Of a stretch of DNA of 64,000 bases, positions 53,700 through 64,000 are shown in pieces. The stretch is from Mixophyes australis (Eukaryota; Chordata; Amphibia; Anura; Limnodynastidae). The stretch spans positions 124,001-188,000 of the forward strand of contig JAVHZZ010000062.1 of assembly GCA_036250195.1 (NCBI GenBank). The letters are read 5' to 3'. The translations under genes and the position numbers were made by a program. The notes under the pieces are model-generated. The model had not been told where the DNA came from. It searched no databases and worked only from the letters and a program-made list of their open reading frames with translations. The stretch's first letter is position 1. Every line of letters starts with the position of its first letter.

Positions 53700-55668
53700 T
53701 AGTCATTTCTTCATTGCCGTCCAAAAACAACGCTTTTTTGCATTCCTGTCTCACTTTCTCTTAGAAACAATGATTTACATCAATCCTTTTACATAATTCT
53801 TGTTTCTCATGACATTTCTAACATTGCCCACAATTATGAACTTTCTAAGTCTTTCTGAGCACGAGAAATTGCAAAACATAGTCATTTCTTCATTGCCGTC
53901 CAAAAACAACGCTTTTTTGCATTTCTGTCTCACTTTCTCTTGTAAACAATGATCTACATCAATCCTTTTACATAATTCTTGTTTCTCATGACATTTCTAA
54001 CATTGCCCACAATTATCAACTTTCTAAGTCTTTCTGAGCAGGAGAAATCGCAAAACATAGTCATTTCTTCATTGCCGTCCAAAAACAACGCTTTTTTGCA
54101 TTCCTGTCTCACTTTCTCTTAGAAACAATGATTTACATCAATCCTTTTACATAATTCTTGTTTCTCATGACATTTCTAACATTGCCCACAATTATCAACT
54201 TTCTAAGTCTTTCTGAGCACGAGAAATTGCAAAACATAGTCATTTCTTCATTGCCGTACAAAAACAACGCTTTTTTGCATTCCTGTCTCACTTTCTCTTG
54301 TAAACAATGATTTACATCAATCCTTTTACATAATTCTTGTTTCTCATGACATTTCTAACATTGCCCACAATTATCAACTTTCTAAGTCTTTCTGAGCACG
54401 AGAAATCGCGAAATATAGTCATTTCTTCATTGCCGTCCAAAAACAACGCTTTTTTGCATTTCTGTCTCACTTTCTCTTGTAAACAATGATTTACATCAAT
54501 CCTTTTACATAATTCTTGTTTCTCATGACATTTCTAACATTGCCCACAATTATCAACTTTCTAAGTCTTTCTGAGCAGGAGAAATCGCAAAACATAGTCA
54601 TTTCTTCATTGCCGTCCAAAAACAACGCTTTTTTGCATTCCTGTCTCACTTTCTCTTAGAAACAATGATTTACATCAATCCTTTTACATAATTCTTGTTT
54701 CTTATGACATTTCTAACATTGCCCACAATTATCAACTTTCTAAGTCTTTCTGAGCACGAGAAATCGCGAAATATAGTCATTTCTTCATTGCCGTCCAAAA
54801 ACAACGCTTTTTTGCATTTCTGTCTCACTTTCTCTTGTAAACAATGATTTACATCAATCCTTTTACATAATTCTTGTTTCTCATGACATTTCTAACATTG
54901 CCCACAATTATCAACTTTCTAAGTCTTTCTGAGCAGGAGAAATCGCAAAACATAGTCATTTCTTCATTGCCGTCCAAAAACAACGCTTTTTTGCATTCCT
55001 GTCTCACTTTCTCTTAGAAACAATGATTTACATCAATCCTTTTACATAATTCTTGTTTCTCATGACATTTCTAACATTGCCCACAATTATCAACTTTCTA
55101 AGTCTTTCTGAGCAGGAGAAATCGCAAAACATAGTCATTTCTTCATTGCCGTCCAAAAACAACGCTTTTTTGCATTCCTGTCTCACTTTCTCTTAGAAAC
55201 AATGATTTACATCAATCCTTTTACATAATTCTTGTTTCTCATGACATTTCTAACATTGCCCACAATTATCAACTTTCTAAGTCTTTCTGAGCACGAGAAA
55301 TCGCGAAATATAGTCATTTCTTCATTGCCGTCCAAAAACAACGCTTTTTTGCATTTCTGTCTCACTTTCTCTTGTAAACAATGATTTACATCAATCCTTT
55401 TACATAATTCTTGTTTCTCATGACATTTCTAACATTGCCCACAATTATCAACTTTCTAAGTCTTTCTGAGCAGGAGAAATCGCAAAACATAGTCATTTCT
55501 TCATTGCCGTCCAAAAACAACGCTTTTTTGCATTCCTGTCTCACTTTCTCTTAGAAACAATGATTTACATCAATCCTTTTACATAATTCTTGTTTCTCAT
55601 GACATTTCTAACATTGCCCACAATTATCAACTTTCTAAGTCTTTCTGAGCAGGAGAAATCGCAAAACA
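53700..55668. repeat. 11-monomer string N' Z N' AA Q P Q G P Q G, copy 1
   Basis: It shares C139G in N' (53838), T76C in Z and C109T in P (54703) with 57817-59785, at 4117 bp offset, and with 37947-39736 at 15753 bp offset. After it, the next monomer is N' here but P in the partner. Confidence 0.85.
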
Positions 55669-56384
55669 TAGTCATTTCTTCATTGCCGTCCAAAAACAAC
55701 GCTTTTTTGCATTCCTGTCTCACTTTCTCTTAGAAACAATGATTTACATCAATCCTTTTACATAATTCTTGTTTCTCATGACATTTCTAACATTGCCCAC
55801 AATTATCAACTTTCTAAGTCTTTCTGAGCACGAGAAATTGCAAAACATAGTCATTTCTTCATTGCCGTCCAAAAACAACGCTTTTTTGCATTTCTGTCTC
55901 ACTTTCTCTTGTAAACAATGATCTACATCAATCCTTTTACATAATTCTTGTTTCTCATGACATTTCTAACATTGCCCACAATTATCAACTTTCTAAGTCT
56001 TTCTGAGCAGGAGAAATCGCAAAACATAGTCATTTCTTCATTGCCGTCCAAAAACAACGCTTTTTTGCATTCCTGTCTCACTTTCTCTTAGAAACAATGA
56101 TTTACATCAATCCTTTTACATAATTCTTGTTTCTCATGACATTTCTAACATTGCCCACAATTATCAACTTTCTAAGTCTTTCTGAGCACGAGAAATTGCA
56201 AAACATAGTCATTTCTTCATTGCCGTACAAAAACAACGCTTTTTTGCATTCCTGTCTCACTTTCTCTTGTAAACAATGATTTACATCAATCCTTTTACAT
56301 AATTCTTGTTTCTCATGACATTTCTAACATTGCCCACAATTATCAACTTTCTAAGTCTTTCTGAGCACGAGAAATTGCAAAACA
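55669..56384. repeat. N' Z N' AA module, copy 4
   Basis: AA has an aaattgc tail and is followed by G P Q G, as at 48150. It starts 11 monomers after the previous module, so two lineages of the module are interleaved. Confidence 0.85.
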
Positions 56385-57816
56385 TAGTCATTTCTTCATT
56401 GCCGTCCAAAAACAACGCTTTTTTGCATTCCTGTCTCACTTTCTCTTAGAAACAATGATTTACATCAATCCTTTTACATAATTCTTGTTTCTCATGACAT
56501 TTCTAACATTGCCCACAATTATCAACTTTCTAAGTCTTTCTGAGCAGGAGAAATCGCAAAACATAGTCATTTCTTCATTGCCGTCCAAAAACAACGCTTT
56601 TTTGCATTCCTGTCTCACTTTCTCTTAGAAACAATGATTTACATCAATCCTTTTACATAATTCTTGTTTCTCATGACATTTCTAACATTGCCCACAATTA
56701 TCAACTTTCTAAGTCTTTCTGAGCACGAGAAATCGCGAAATATAGTCATTTCTTCATTGCCGTCCAAAAACAACGCTTTTTTGCATTTCTGTCTCACTTT
56801 CTCTTGTAAACAATGATTTACATCAATCCTTTTACATAATTCTTGTTTCTCATGACATTTCTAACATTGCCCACAATTATCAACTTTCTAAGTCTTTCTG
56901 AGCAGGAGAAATCGCAAAACATAGTCATTTCTTCATTGCCGTCCAAAAACAACGCTTTTTTGCATTCCTGTCTCACTTTCTCTTAGAAACAATGATTTAC
57001 GTCAATCCTTTTACATAATTCTTGTTTCTCATGACATTTCTAACATTGCCCACAATTATCAACTTTCTAAGTCTTTCTGAGCAGGAGAAATCGCAAAACA
57101 TAGTCATTTCTTCATTGCCGTCCAAAAACAACGCTTTTTTGCATTCCTGTCTCACTTTCTCTTAGAAACAATGATTTACATCAATCCTTTTACATAATTC
57201 TTGTTTCTCATGACATTTCTAACATTGCCCACAATTATCAACTTTCTAAGTCTTTCTGAGCAGGAGAAATCGCAAAACATAGTCATTTCTTCATTGCCGT
57301 CCAAAAACAACGCTTTTTTGCATTCCTGTCTCACTTTCTCTTAGAAACAATGATTTACATCAATCCTTTTACATAATTCTTGTTTCTCATGACATTTCTA
57401 ACATTGCCCACAATTATCAACTTTCTAAGTCTTTCTGAGCAGGAGAAATCGCAAAACATAGTCATTTCTTCATTGCCGTCCAAAAACAACGCTTTTTTGC
57501 ATTCCTGTCTCACTTTCTCTTAGAAACAATGATTTACATCAATCCTTTTACATAATTCTTGTTTCTCATGACATTTCTAACATTGCCCACAATTATCAAC
57601 TTTCTAAGTCTTTCTGAGCACGAGAAATCGCGAAATATAGTCATTTCTTCATTGCCGTCCAAAAACAACGCTTTTTTGCATTTCTGTCTCACTTTCTCTT
57701 GTAAACAATGATTTACATCAATCCTTTTACATAATTCTTGTTTCTCATGACATTTCTAACATTGCCCACAATTATCAACTTTCTAAGTCTTTCTGAGCAG
57801 GAGAAATCGCAAAACA

Positions 57817-59785
57817 TAGTCATTTCTTCATTGCCGTCCAAAAACAACGCTTTTTTGCATTCCTGTCTCACTTTCTCTTAGAAACAATGATTTACATCAA
57901 TCCTTTTACATAATTCTTGTTTCTCATGACATTTCTAACATTGCCCACAATTATGAACTTTCTAAGTCTTTCTGAGCACGAGAAATTGCAAAACATAGTC
58001 ATTTCTTCATTGCCGTCCAAAAACAACGCTTTTTTGCATTTCTGTCTCACTTTCTCTTGTAAACAATGATCTACATCAATCCTTTTACATAATTCTTGTT
58101 TCTCATGACATTTCTAACATTGCCCACAATTATCAACTTTCTAAGTCTTTCTGAGCAGGAGAAATCGCAAAACATAGTCATTTCTTCATTGCCGTCCAAA
58201 AACAACGCTTTTTTGCATTCCTGTCTCACTTTCTCTTAGAAACAATGATTTACATCAATCCTTTTACATAATTCTTGTTTCTCATGACATTTCTAACATT
58301 GCCCACAATTATCAACTTTCTAAGTCTTTCTGAGCACGAGAAATTGCAAAACATAGTCATTTCTTCATTGCCGTACAAAAACAACGCTTTTTTGCATTCC
58401 TGTCTCACTTTCTCTTGTAAACAATGATTTACATCAATCCTTTTACATAATTCTTGTTTCTCATGACATTTCTAACATTGCCCACAATTATCAACTTTCT
58501 AAGTCTTTCTGAGCACGAGAAATCGCGAAATATAGTCATTTCTTCATTGCCGTCCAAAAACAACGCTTTTTTGCATTTCTGTCTCACTTTCTCTTGTAAA
58601 CAATGATTTACATCAATCCTTTTACATAATTCTTGTTTCTCATGACATTTCTAACATTGCCCACAATTATCAACTTTCTAAGTCTTTCTGAGCAGGAGAA
58701 ATCGCAAAACATAGTCATTTCTTCATTGCCGTCCAAAAACAACGCTTTTTTGCATTCCTGTCTCACTTTCTCTTAGAAACAATGATTTACATCAATCCTT
58801 TTACATAATTCTTGTTTCTTATGACATTTCTAACATTGCCCACAATTATCAACTTTCTAAGTCTTTCTGAGCACGAGAAATCGCGAAATATAGTCATTTC
58901 TTCATTGCCGTCCAAAAACAACGCTTTTTTGCATTTCTGTCTCACTTTCTCTTGTAAACAATGATTTACATCAATCCTTTTACATAATTCTTGTTTCTCA
59001 TGACATTTCTAACATTGCCCACAATTATCAACTTTCTAAGTCTTTCTGAGCAGGAGAAATCGCAAAACATAGTCATTTCTTCATTGCCGTCCAAAAACAA
59101 CGCTTTTTTGCATTCCTGTCTCACTTTCTCTTAGAAACAATGATTTACATCAATCCTTTTACATAATTCTTGTTTCTCATGACATTTCTAACATTGCCCA
59201 CAATTATCAACTTTCTAAGTCTTTCTGAGCAGGAGAAATCGCAAAACATAGTCATTTCTTCATTGCCGTCCAAAAACAACGCTTTTTTGCATTCCTGTCT
59301 CACTTTCTCTTAGAAACAATGATTTACATCAATCCTTTTACATAATTCTTGTTTCTCATGACATTTCTAACATTGCCCACAATTATCAACTTTCTAAGTC
59401 TTTCTGAGCACGAGAAATCGCGAAATATAGTCATTTCTTCATTGCCGTCCAAAAACAACGCTTTTTTGCATTTCTGTCTCACTTTCTCTTGTAAACAATG
59501 ATTTACATCAATCCTTTTACATAATTCTTGTTTCTCATGACATTTCTAACATTGCCCACAATTATCAACTTTCTAAGTCTTTCTGAGCAGGAGAAATCGC
59601 AAAACATAGTCATTTCTTCATTGCCGTCCAAAAACAACGCTTTTTTGCATTCCTGTCTCACTTTCTCTTAGAAACAATGATTTACATCAATCCTTTTACA
59701 TAATTCTTGTTTCTCATGACATTTCTAACATTGCCCACAATTATCAACTTTCTAAGTCTTTCTGAGCAGGAGAAATCGCAAAACA
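57817..59785. repeat. 11-monomer string N' Z N' AA Q P Q G P Q G, copy 2
   Basis: Partner of 53700-55668. C139G is at 57955 and C109T at 58820. It is followed by P Q G G G, then R S G N and the last O-style region. Confidence 0.85.
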
Positions 59786-60680
59786 TAGTCATTTCTTCAT
59801 TGCCGTCCAAAAACAACGCTTTTTTGCATTCCTGTCTCACTTTCTCTTAGAAACAATGATTTACATCAATCCTTTTACATAATTCTTGTTTCTCATGACA
59901 TTTCTAACATTGCCCACAATTATCAACTTTCTAAGTCTTTCTGAGCACGAGAAATCGCGAAATATAGTCATTTCTTCATTGCCGTCCAAAAACAACGCTT
60001 TTTTGCATTTCTGTCTCACTTTCTCTTGTAAACAATGATTTACATCAATCCTTTTACATAATTCTTGTTTCTCATGACATTTCTAACATTGCCCACAATT
60101 ATCAACTTTCTAAGTCTTTCTGAGCAGGAGAAATCGCAAAACATAGTCATTTCTTCATTGCCGTCCAAAAACAACGCTTTTTTGCATTCCTGTCTCACTT
60201 TCTCTTAGAAACAATGATTTACATCAATCCTTTTACATAATTCTTGTTTCTCATGACATTTCTAACATTGCCCACAATTATCAACTTTCTAAGTCTTTCT
60301 GAGCAGGAGAAATCGCAAAACATAGTCATTTCTTCATTGCCGTCCAAAAACAACGCTTTTTTGCATTCCTGTCTCACTTTCTCTTAGAAACAATGATTTA
60401 CATCAATCCTTTTACATAATTCTTGTTTCTCATGACATTTCTAACATTGCCCACAATTATCAACTTTCTAAGTCTTTCTGAGCAGGAGAAATCGCAAAAC
60501 ATAGTCATTTCTTCATTGCCGTCCAAAAACAACGCTTTTTTGCATTCCTGTCTCACTTTCTCTTAGAAACAATGATTTACATCAATCCTTTTACATAATT
60601 CTTGTTTCTCATGACATTTCTAACATTGCCCACAATTATCAACTTTCTAAGTCTTTCTGAGCAGGAGAAATCGCAAAACA

Positions 60681-63600
60681 TAGTCATTTCTTCGTTGCCG
60701 TCCAAAAACAACGCTTTTTTGCATTCCTGTCTCACTTTCTTTTAGAAACAATGATTTACATCAATCCTTTTACATAATTCTTGTTTCTCATGACATTTCT
60801 AACATTGCCCACAATTATCAACTTTCTAAGTCTTTCTGAGCAGGAGAAATCGCAAAACATAGTCATTTCTTCATTGCCGTACAAAAACAACGCTTTTTTG
60901 CATTCCTGTCTCACTTTCTCTTAGAAACAATGATTTACATCAATCCTTTTACATAATTCTTGTTTCTCATGACATTTCTAACATTGCCCACAATTATCAA
61001 CTTTCTAAGTCTTTCTGAGCAGTGAGAAATCGCAAAACATAGTCATTTCTTCATTGCCGTCCAAAAACAACGCTTTTTTGCATTCCTGTCTCACTTTCTC
61101 TTAGAAACAATGATTTACATCAATCCTTTTACATAATTCTTGTTTCTCATGACATTTCTAACATTGCCCACAATTATCAACTTTCTAAGTCTTTCTGAGC
61201 AGGAGAAATCGCAAAACATAGTCATTTCTTCATTGCCGTCCAAAAACAACGCTTTTTTGCATTCCTGTCTCACTTTCTCTTAGAAACAATGATTTACATC
61301 AATCCTTTTACATAATTCTTGTTTCTCATGACATTTCTAACATTGCCCACAATTATCAACTTTCTAAGTCTTTCTGAGCAGGAGAAATTGCAAAACATAG
61401 TCATTTCTTCATTGCCGTACAAAACAACGCTTTTTTGCATTTCTGTCTCACTTTCTCTTGTAAACAATGATTTACATCAATCCTTTTACATAATTCTTGT
61501 TTCTCATGACATTTCTAACATTGCCCACAATTATCAACTTTCTAAGTCTTTCTGAGCACGAGAAATTGCAAAACATAGTCATTTCTTCATTGCCGTCCAA
61601 AAACAACGCTTTTTTGCATTCCTGTCTCACTTTCTCTTAGAAACAATGATTTACATCAATCCTTTTACATAATTCTTGTTTCTCATGACATTTCTAACAT
61701 TGCCCACAATTATCAACTTTCTAAGTCTTTCTGAGCACGAGAAATCGCGAAATATAGTCATTTCTTCATTGCCGTCCAAAAACAACGCTTTTTTGCATTT
61801 CTGTCTCACTTTCTCTTGTAAACAATGATTTACATCAATCCTTTTACATAATTCTTGTTTCTCATGACATTTCTAACATTGCCCACAATTATCAACTTTC
61901 TAAGTCTTTCTGAGCAGGAGAAATCGCAAAACATAGTCATTTCTTCATTGCCGTACAAAAACAACGCTTTTTTGCATTCCTGTCTCACTTTCTCTTAGAA
62001 ACAATGATTTACATCAATCCTTTTACATAATTTTTGTTTCTCATGACATTTCTAACATTGCCCACAATTATCAACTTTCTAAGTCTTTCTGAGCAGGAGA
62101 AATCGCAAAACATAGTCATTTCTTCGTTGCCGTCCAAAAACAACGCTTTTTTGCATTCCTGTCTCACTTTCTCTTAGAAACAATGATTTACATCAATCCT
62201 TTTACATAATTCTTGTTTCTCATGACATTTCTAACATTGCCCACAATTATCAACTTTCTAAGTCTTTCTGAGCAGGAGAAATCGCAAAACATAGTCATTT
62301 CTTCATTGCCGTCCAAAAACAACGCTTTTTTGCATTCCTGTCTCACTTTCTCTTAGAAACAATGATTTACATCAATCCTTTTACATAATTCTTGTTTCTC
62401 ATGACATTTCTAACATTGCCCACAATTATCAACTTTCTAAGTCTTTCTGAGCAGGAGAAATCGCAAAACATAGTCATTTCTTCATTGCCGTCCAAAAACA
62501 ACGCTTTTTTGCATTCCTGTCTCACTTTCTCTTAGAAACAATGATTTACATCAATCCTTTTACATAATTCTTGTTTCTCATGACATTTCTAACATTGCCC
62601 ACAATTATCAACTTTCTAAGTCTTTCTGAGCACGAGAAATTGCAAAACATAGTCATTTCTTCATTGCCGTCCAAAAACAACGCTTTTTTGCATTCCTGTC
62701 TCACTTTCTCTTAGAAACAATGATTTACATCAATCCTTTTACATAATTCTTGTTTCTCATGACATTTCTAACATTGCCCACAATTATCAACTTTCTAAGT
62801 CTTTCTGAGCACGAGAAATCGCGAAATATAGTCATTTCTTCATTGCCGTCCAAAAACAACGCTTTTTTGCATTTCTGTCTCACTTTCTCTTGTAAACAAT
62901 GATTTACATCAATCCTTTTACATAATTCTTGTTTCTCATGACATTTCTAACATTGCCCACAATTATCAACTTTCTAAGTCTTTCTGAGCACGAGAAATCG
63001 CAAAACATAGTCATTTCTTCATTGCCGTACAAAAACAACGCTTTTTTGCATTCCTGTCTCACTTTCTCTTAGAAACAATGATTTACATCAATCCTTTTAC
63101 ATAATTTTTGTTTCTCATGACATTTCTAACATTGCCCACAATTATCAACTTTCTAAGTCTTTCTGAGCAGGAGAAATCGCAAAACATAGTCATTTCTTCG
63201 TTGCCGTCCAAAAACAACGCTTTTTTGCATTCCTGTCTCACTTTCTCTTGTAAACAATGATTTACATCAATCCTTTTACATAATTCTTGTTTCTCATGAC
63301 ATTTCTAACATTGCCCACAATTATCAACTTTCTAAGTCTTTCTGAGCAGGAGAAATCGCAAAACATAGTTATTTCTTCATTGCCGTCCAAAAACAACGCT
63401 TTTTTGCATTCCTGTCTCACTTTCTCTTAGAAACAATGATTTACATCAATCCTTTTACATAATTCTTGTTTCTCATGACATTTCTAACATTGCCCACAAT
63501 TATCAACTTTCTAAGTCTTTCTGTGCAGGAGAAATCGCAAAACATAGTCATTTCTTCATTGCCGTCCAAAAACAACGCTTTTTTGCATTCCTTTCTCACT

Positions 63601-64000
63601 TTCTCTTAGAAACAATGATTTACATCAATCCTTTTACATAATTCTTGTTTCTCATGACATTTCTAACATTGCCCACAATTATCAACTTTCTAAGTCTTTC
63701 TGAGCAGGAGAAATTGCAAAACATAGTCATTTCTTCATTGCCGTCCAAAAACAACGCTTTTTTGCATTCCTGTCTCACTTTCTCTTGTAAACAATGATTT
63801 ACATCAATCCTTTTACATAATTCTTGTTTCTCATGACATTTCTAACATTGCCCACAATTATCAACTTTCTAAGTCTTTCTGAGCACGAGAAATCGCGAAA
63901 TATAGTCATTTCTTCATTGCCGTCCAAAAACAACGCTTTTTTTGCATTTCTGTCTCACTTTCTCTTGTAAACAATGATTTACATCAATCCTTTTACATAA
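60681..64000. repeat. R S G N, then 12-monomer module copy 4 with U V' W
   Basis: The module itself is 61398-63544. The whole stretch matches 29353-32672 in class order with an offset close to 31328 bp (175 monomers), including the tail T insertion in S, both C100T S monomers, Y, U, V' and the start of W. A private C to T lies at 60741. The last monomer is cut at 64000 after 98 bp. Confidence 0.88.

Larger units (their letters stand above)
45645..60680. repeat. Second P/Q/Z/AA-style domain, about 84 monomers
   Basis: After O P Q/T Q the domain consists almost wholly of G, P, Q, N', Z and AA, with one isolated W at 49761. The N' Z N' AA module occurs at 48150, 53700, 55669 and 57817. The stretches at 53700-55668 and 57817-59785 match at 4117 bp offset. 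Private changes include 46243, 47327, 49296, 50580, 51102, 51283 and 57001. R, S (strict), T, U, V' and Y are absent across about 14 kb. Confidence 0.82.
1..64000. repeat. Satellite DNA array, 179-bp monomer, about 357.5 copies head to tail
   Basis: Every base belongs to a direct tandem repeat of 179 bp. The phase marker tagtcattt falls at 1, 180, 359, 538, 717 and so on to 63903. I followed it through the window without meeting a break, an inversion or a foreign insert. The generic monomer has 52 A, 43 C, 18 G and 66 T (34% GC), so this strand is pyrimidine-rich. Copies differ by a handful of diagnostic changes, with some private substitutions. Known biology: satellites with a unit close to one nucleosomal repeat commonly form centromeric or pericentromeric chromatin in plants and animals. 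Inference: this is such a block. The sequence alone does not show CenH3 occupancy, chromosome location or species, and both ends lie outside the window. No gene, tRNA, rRNA, CRISPR or prokaryotic signal is present in any stretch. Confidence 0.98.

Noticed and set aside
1..64000. CRISPR array
   Set aside because: There are no short repeats separated by unique spacers; the full 179 bp is repeated without unique sequence, and no cas genes occur.
1..64000. Alpha satellite or Arabidopsis-type 178-180 bp centromere repeat
   Set aside because: The length is similar, but I do not recognise the sequence as either family, and it lacks the CENP-B box. Length alone does not support a family name.
1..64000. 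Retrotransposon or DNA transposon insertion
   Set aside because: No long terminal repeat, target-site duplication, poly(A) tail, terminal inverted repeat or coding remnant interrupts the 179-bp register, which can be followed through the whole window.

Overview
The whole window is one uninterrupted tandem satellite DNA array. A monomer of 179 bp, about 34% GC, repeats head to tail from base 1 to base 64000. Reading it by eye I count 357 complete monomers plus 98 bp of a final one. There is no inversion, no unique spacer, no transposon and no credible gene. This points to pericentromeric or centromeric heterochromatin, or a similar satellite block, of a eukaryote. I cannot name the species or lineage: the monomer length fits many plant and animal centromeric satellites, I do not recognise the sequence, and there is no gene to place it. 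Both array ends lie outside the window.

Phase and classes used below: monomer position 1 is the T of 'tagtcattt' and position 179 is the A before the next such T. Most monomers are the generic class G. The others carry a small fixed set of diagnostic changes, and each name here is mine. P: tail with G163C, A174G and C178T (reads cgcgaaata). Q: C46T plus AG64-65GT. O: C22A, one A lost from the A5 run (178 bp), C46T, AG64-65GT. R: A14G. S: C22A with A5 kept, with or without C100T. T: tail A159T. U: G49T with tail C171T. V, V', V'': AG64-65GT without C46T, with tails caggCGC, cacgCGCG and cacgTTGC. W: T6 to T7 (180 bp) plus C46T and GT64-65. X: CC128-129TT. Y: C5T with tail A159T. Z: C46T, GT64-65 and T76C. 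AA: C22A plus GT64-65. N and N': generic body with tails caggTTGC and cacgTTGC.

Layout: 1-35977 is a mosaic of O-containing segments (O P Q followed by strings of G, R, S, T, U, V, W). 35978-41347 introduces a second style built from alternating P and Q and the string N' Z N' AA. 41348-46180 is an island of the first style. 46181-60680 is again P/Q/Z/AA style. 60681-64000 returns to the first style. A 12-monomer module (O P Q S R G N' P Q S R Y) occurs four times, about 3.15 kb is duplicated at an offset of 28 monomers, and an offset of exactly 23 monomers (4117 bp) appears in both styles. This is irregular, multi-scale higher-order repeat structure from repeated unequal exchange, not one regular higher-order repeat.

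Short reading frames of 78 codons recur at the O monomers. They start at TTG and exist only because the repeat does, so I annotate no protein-coding gene.
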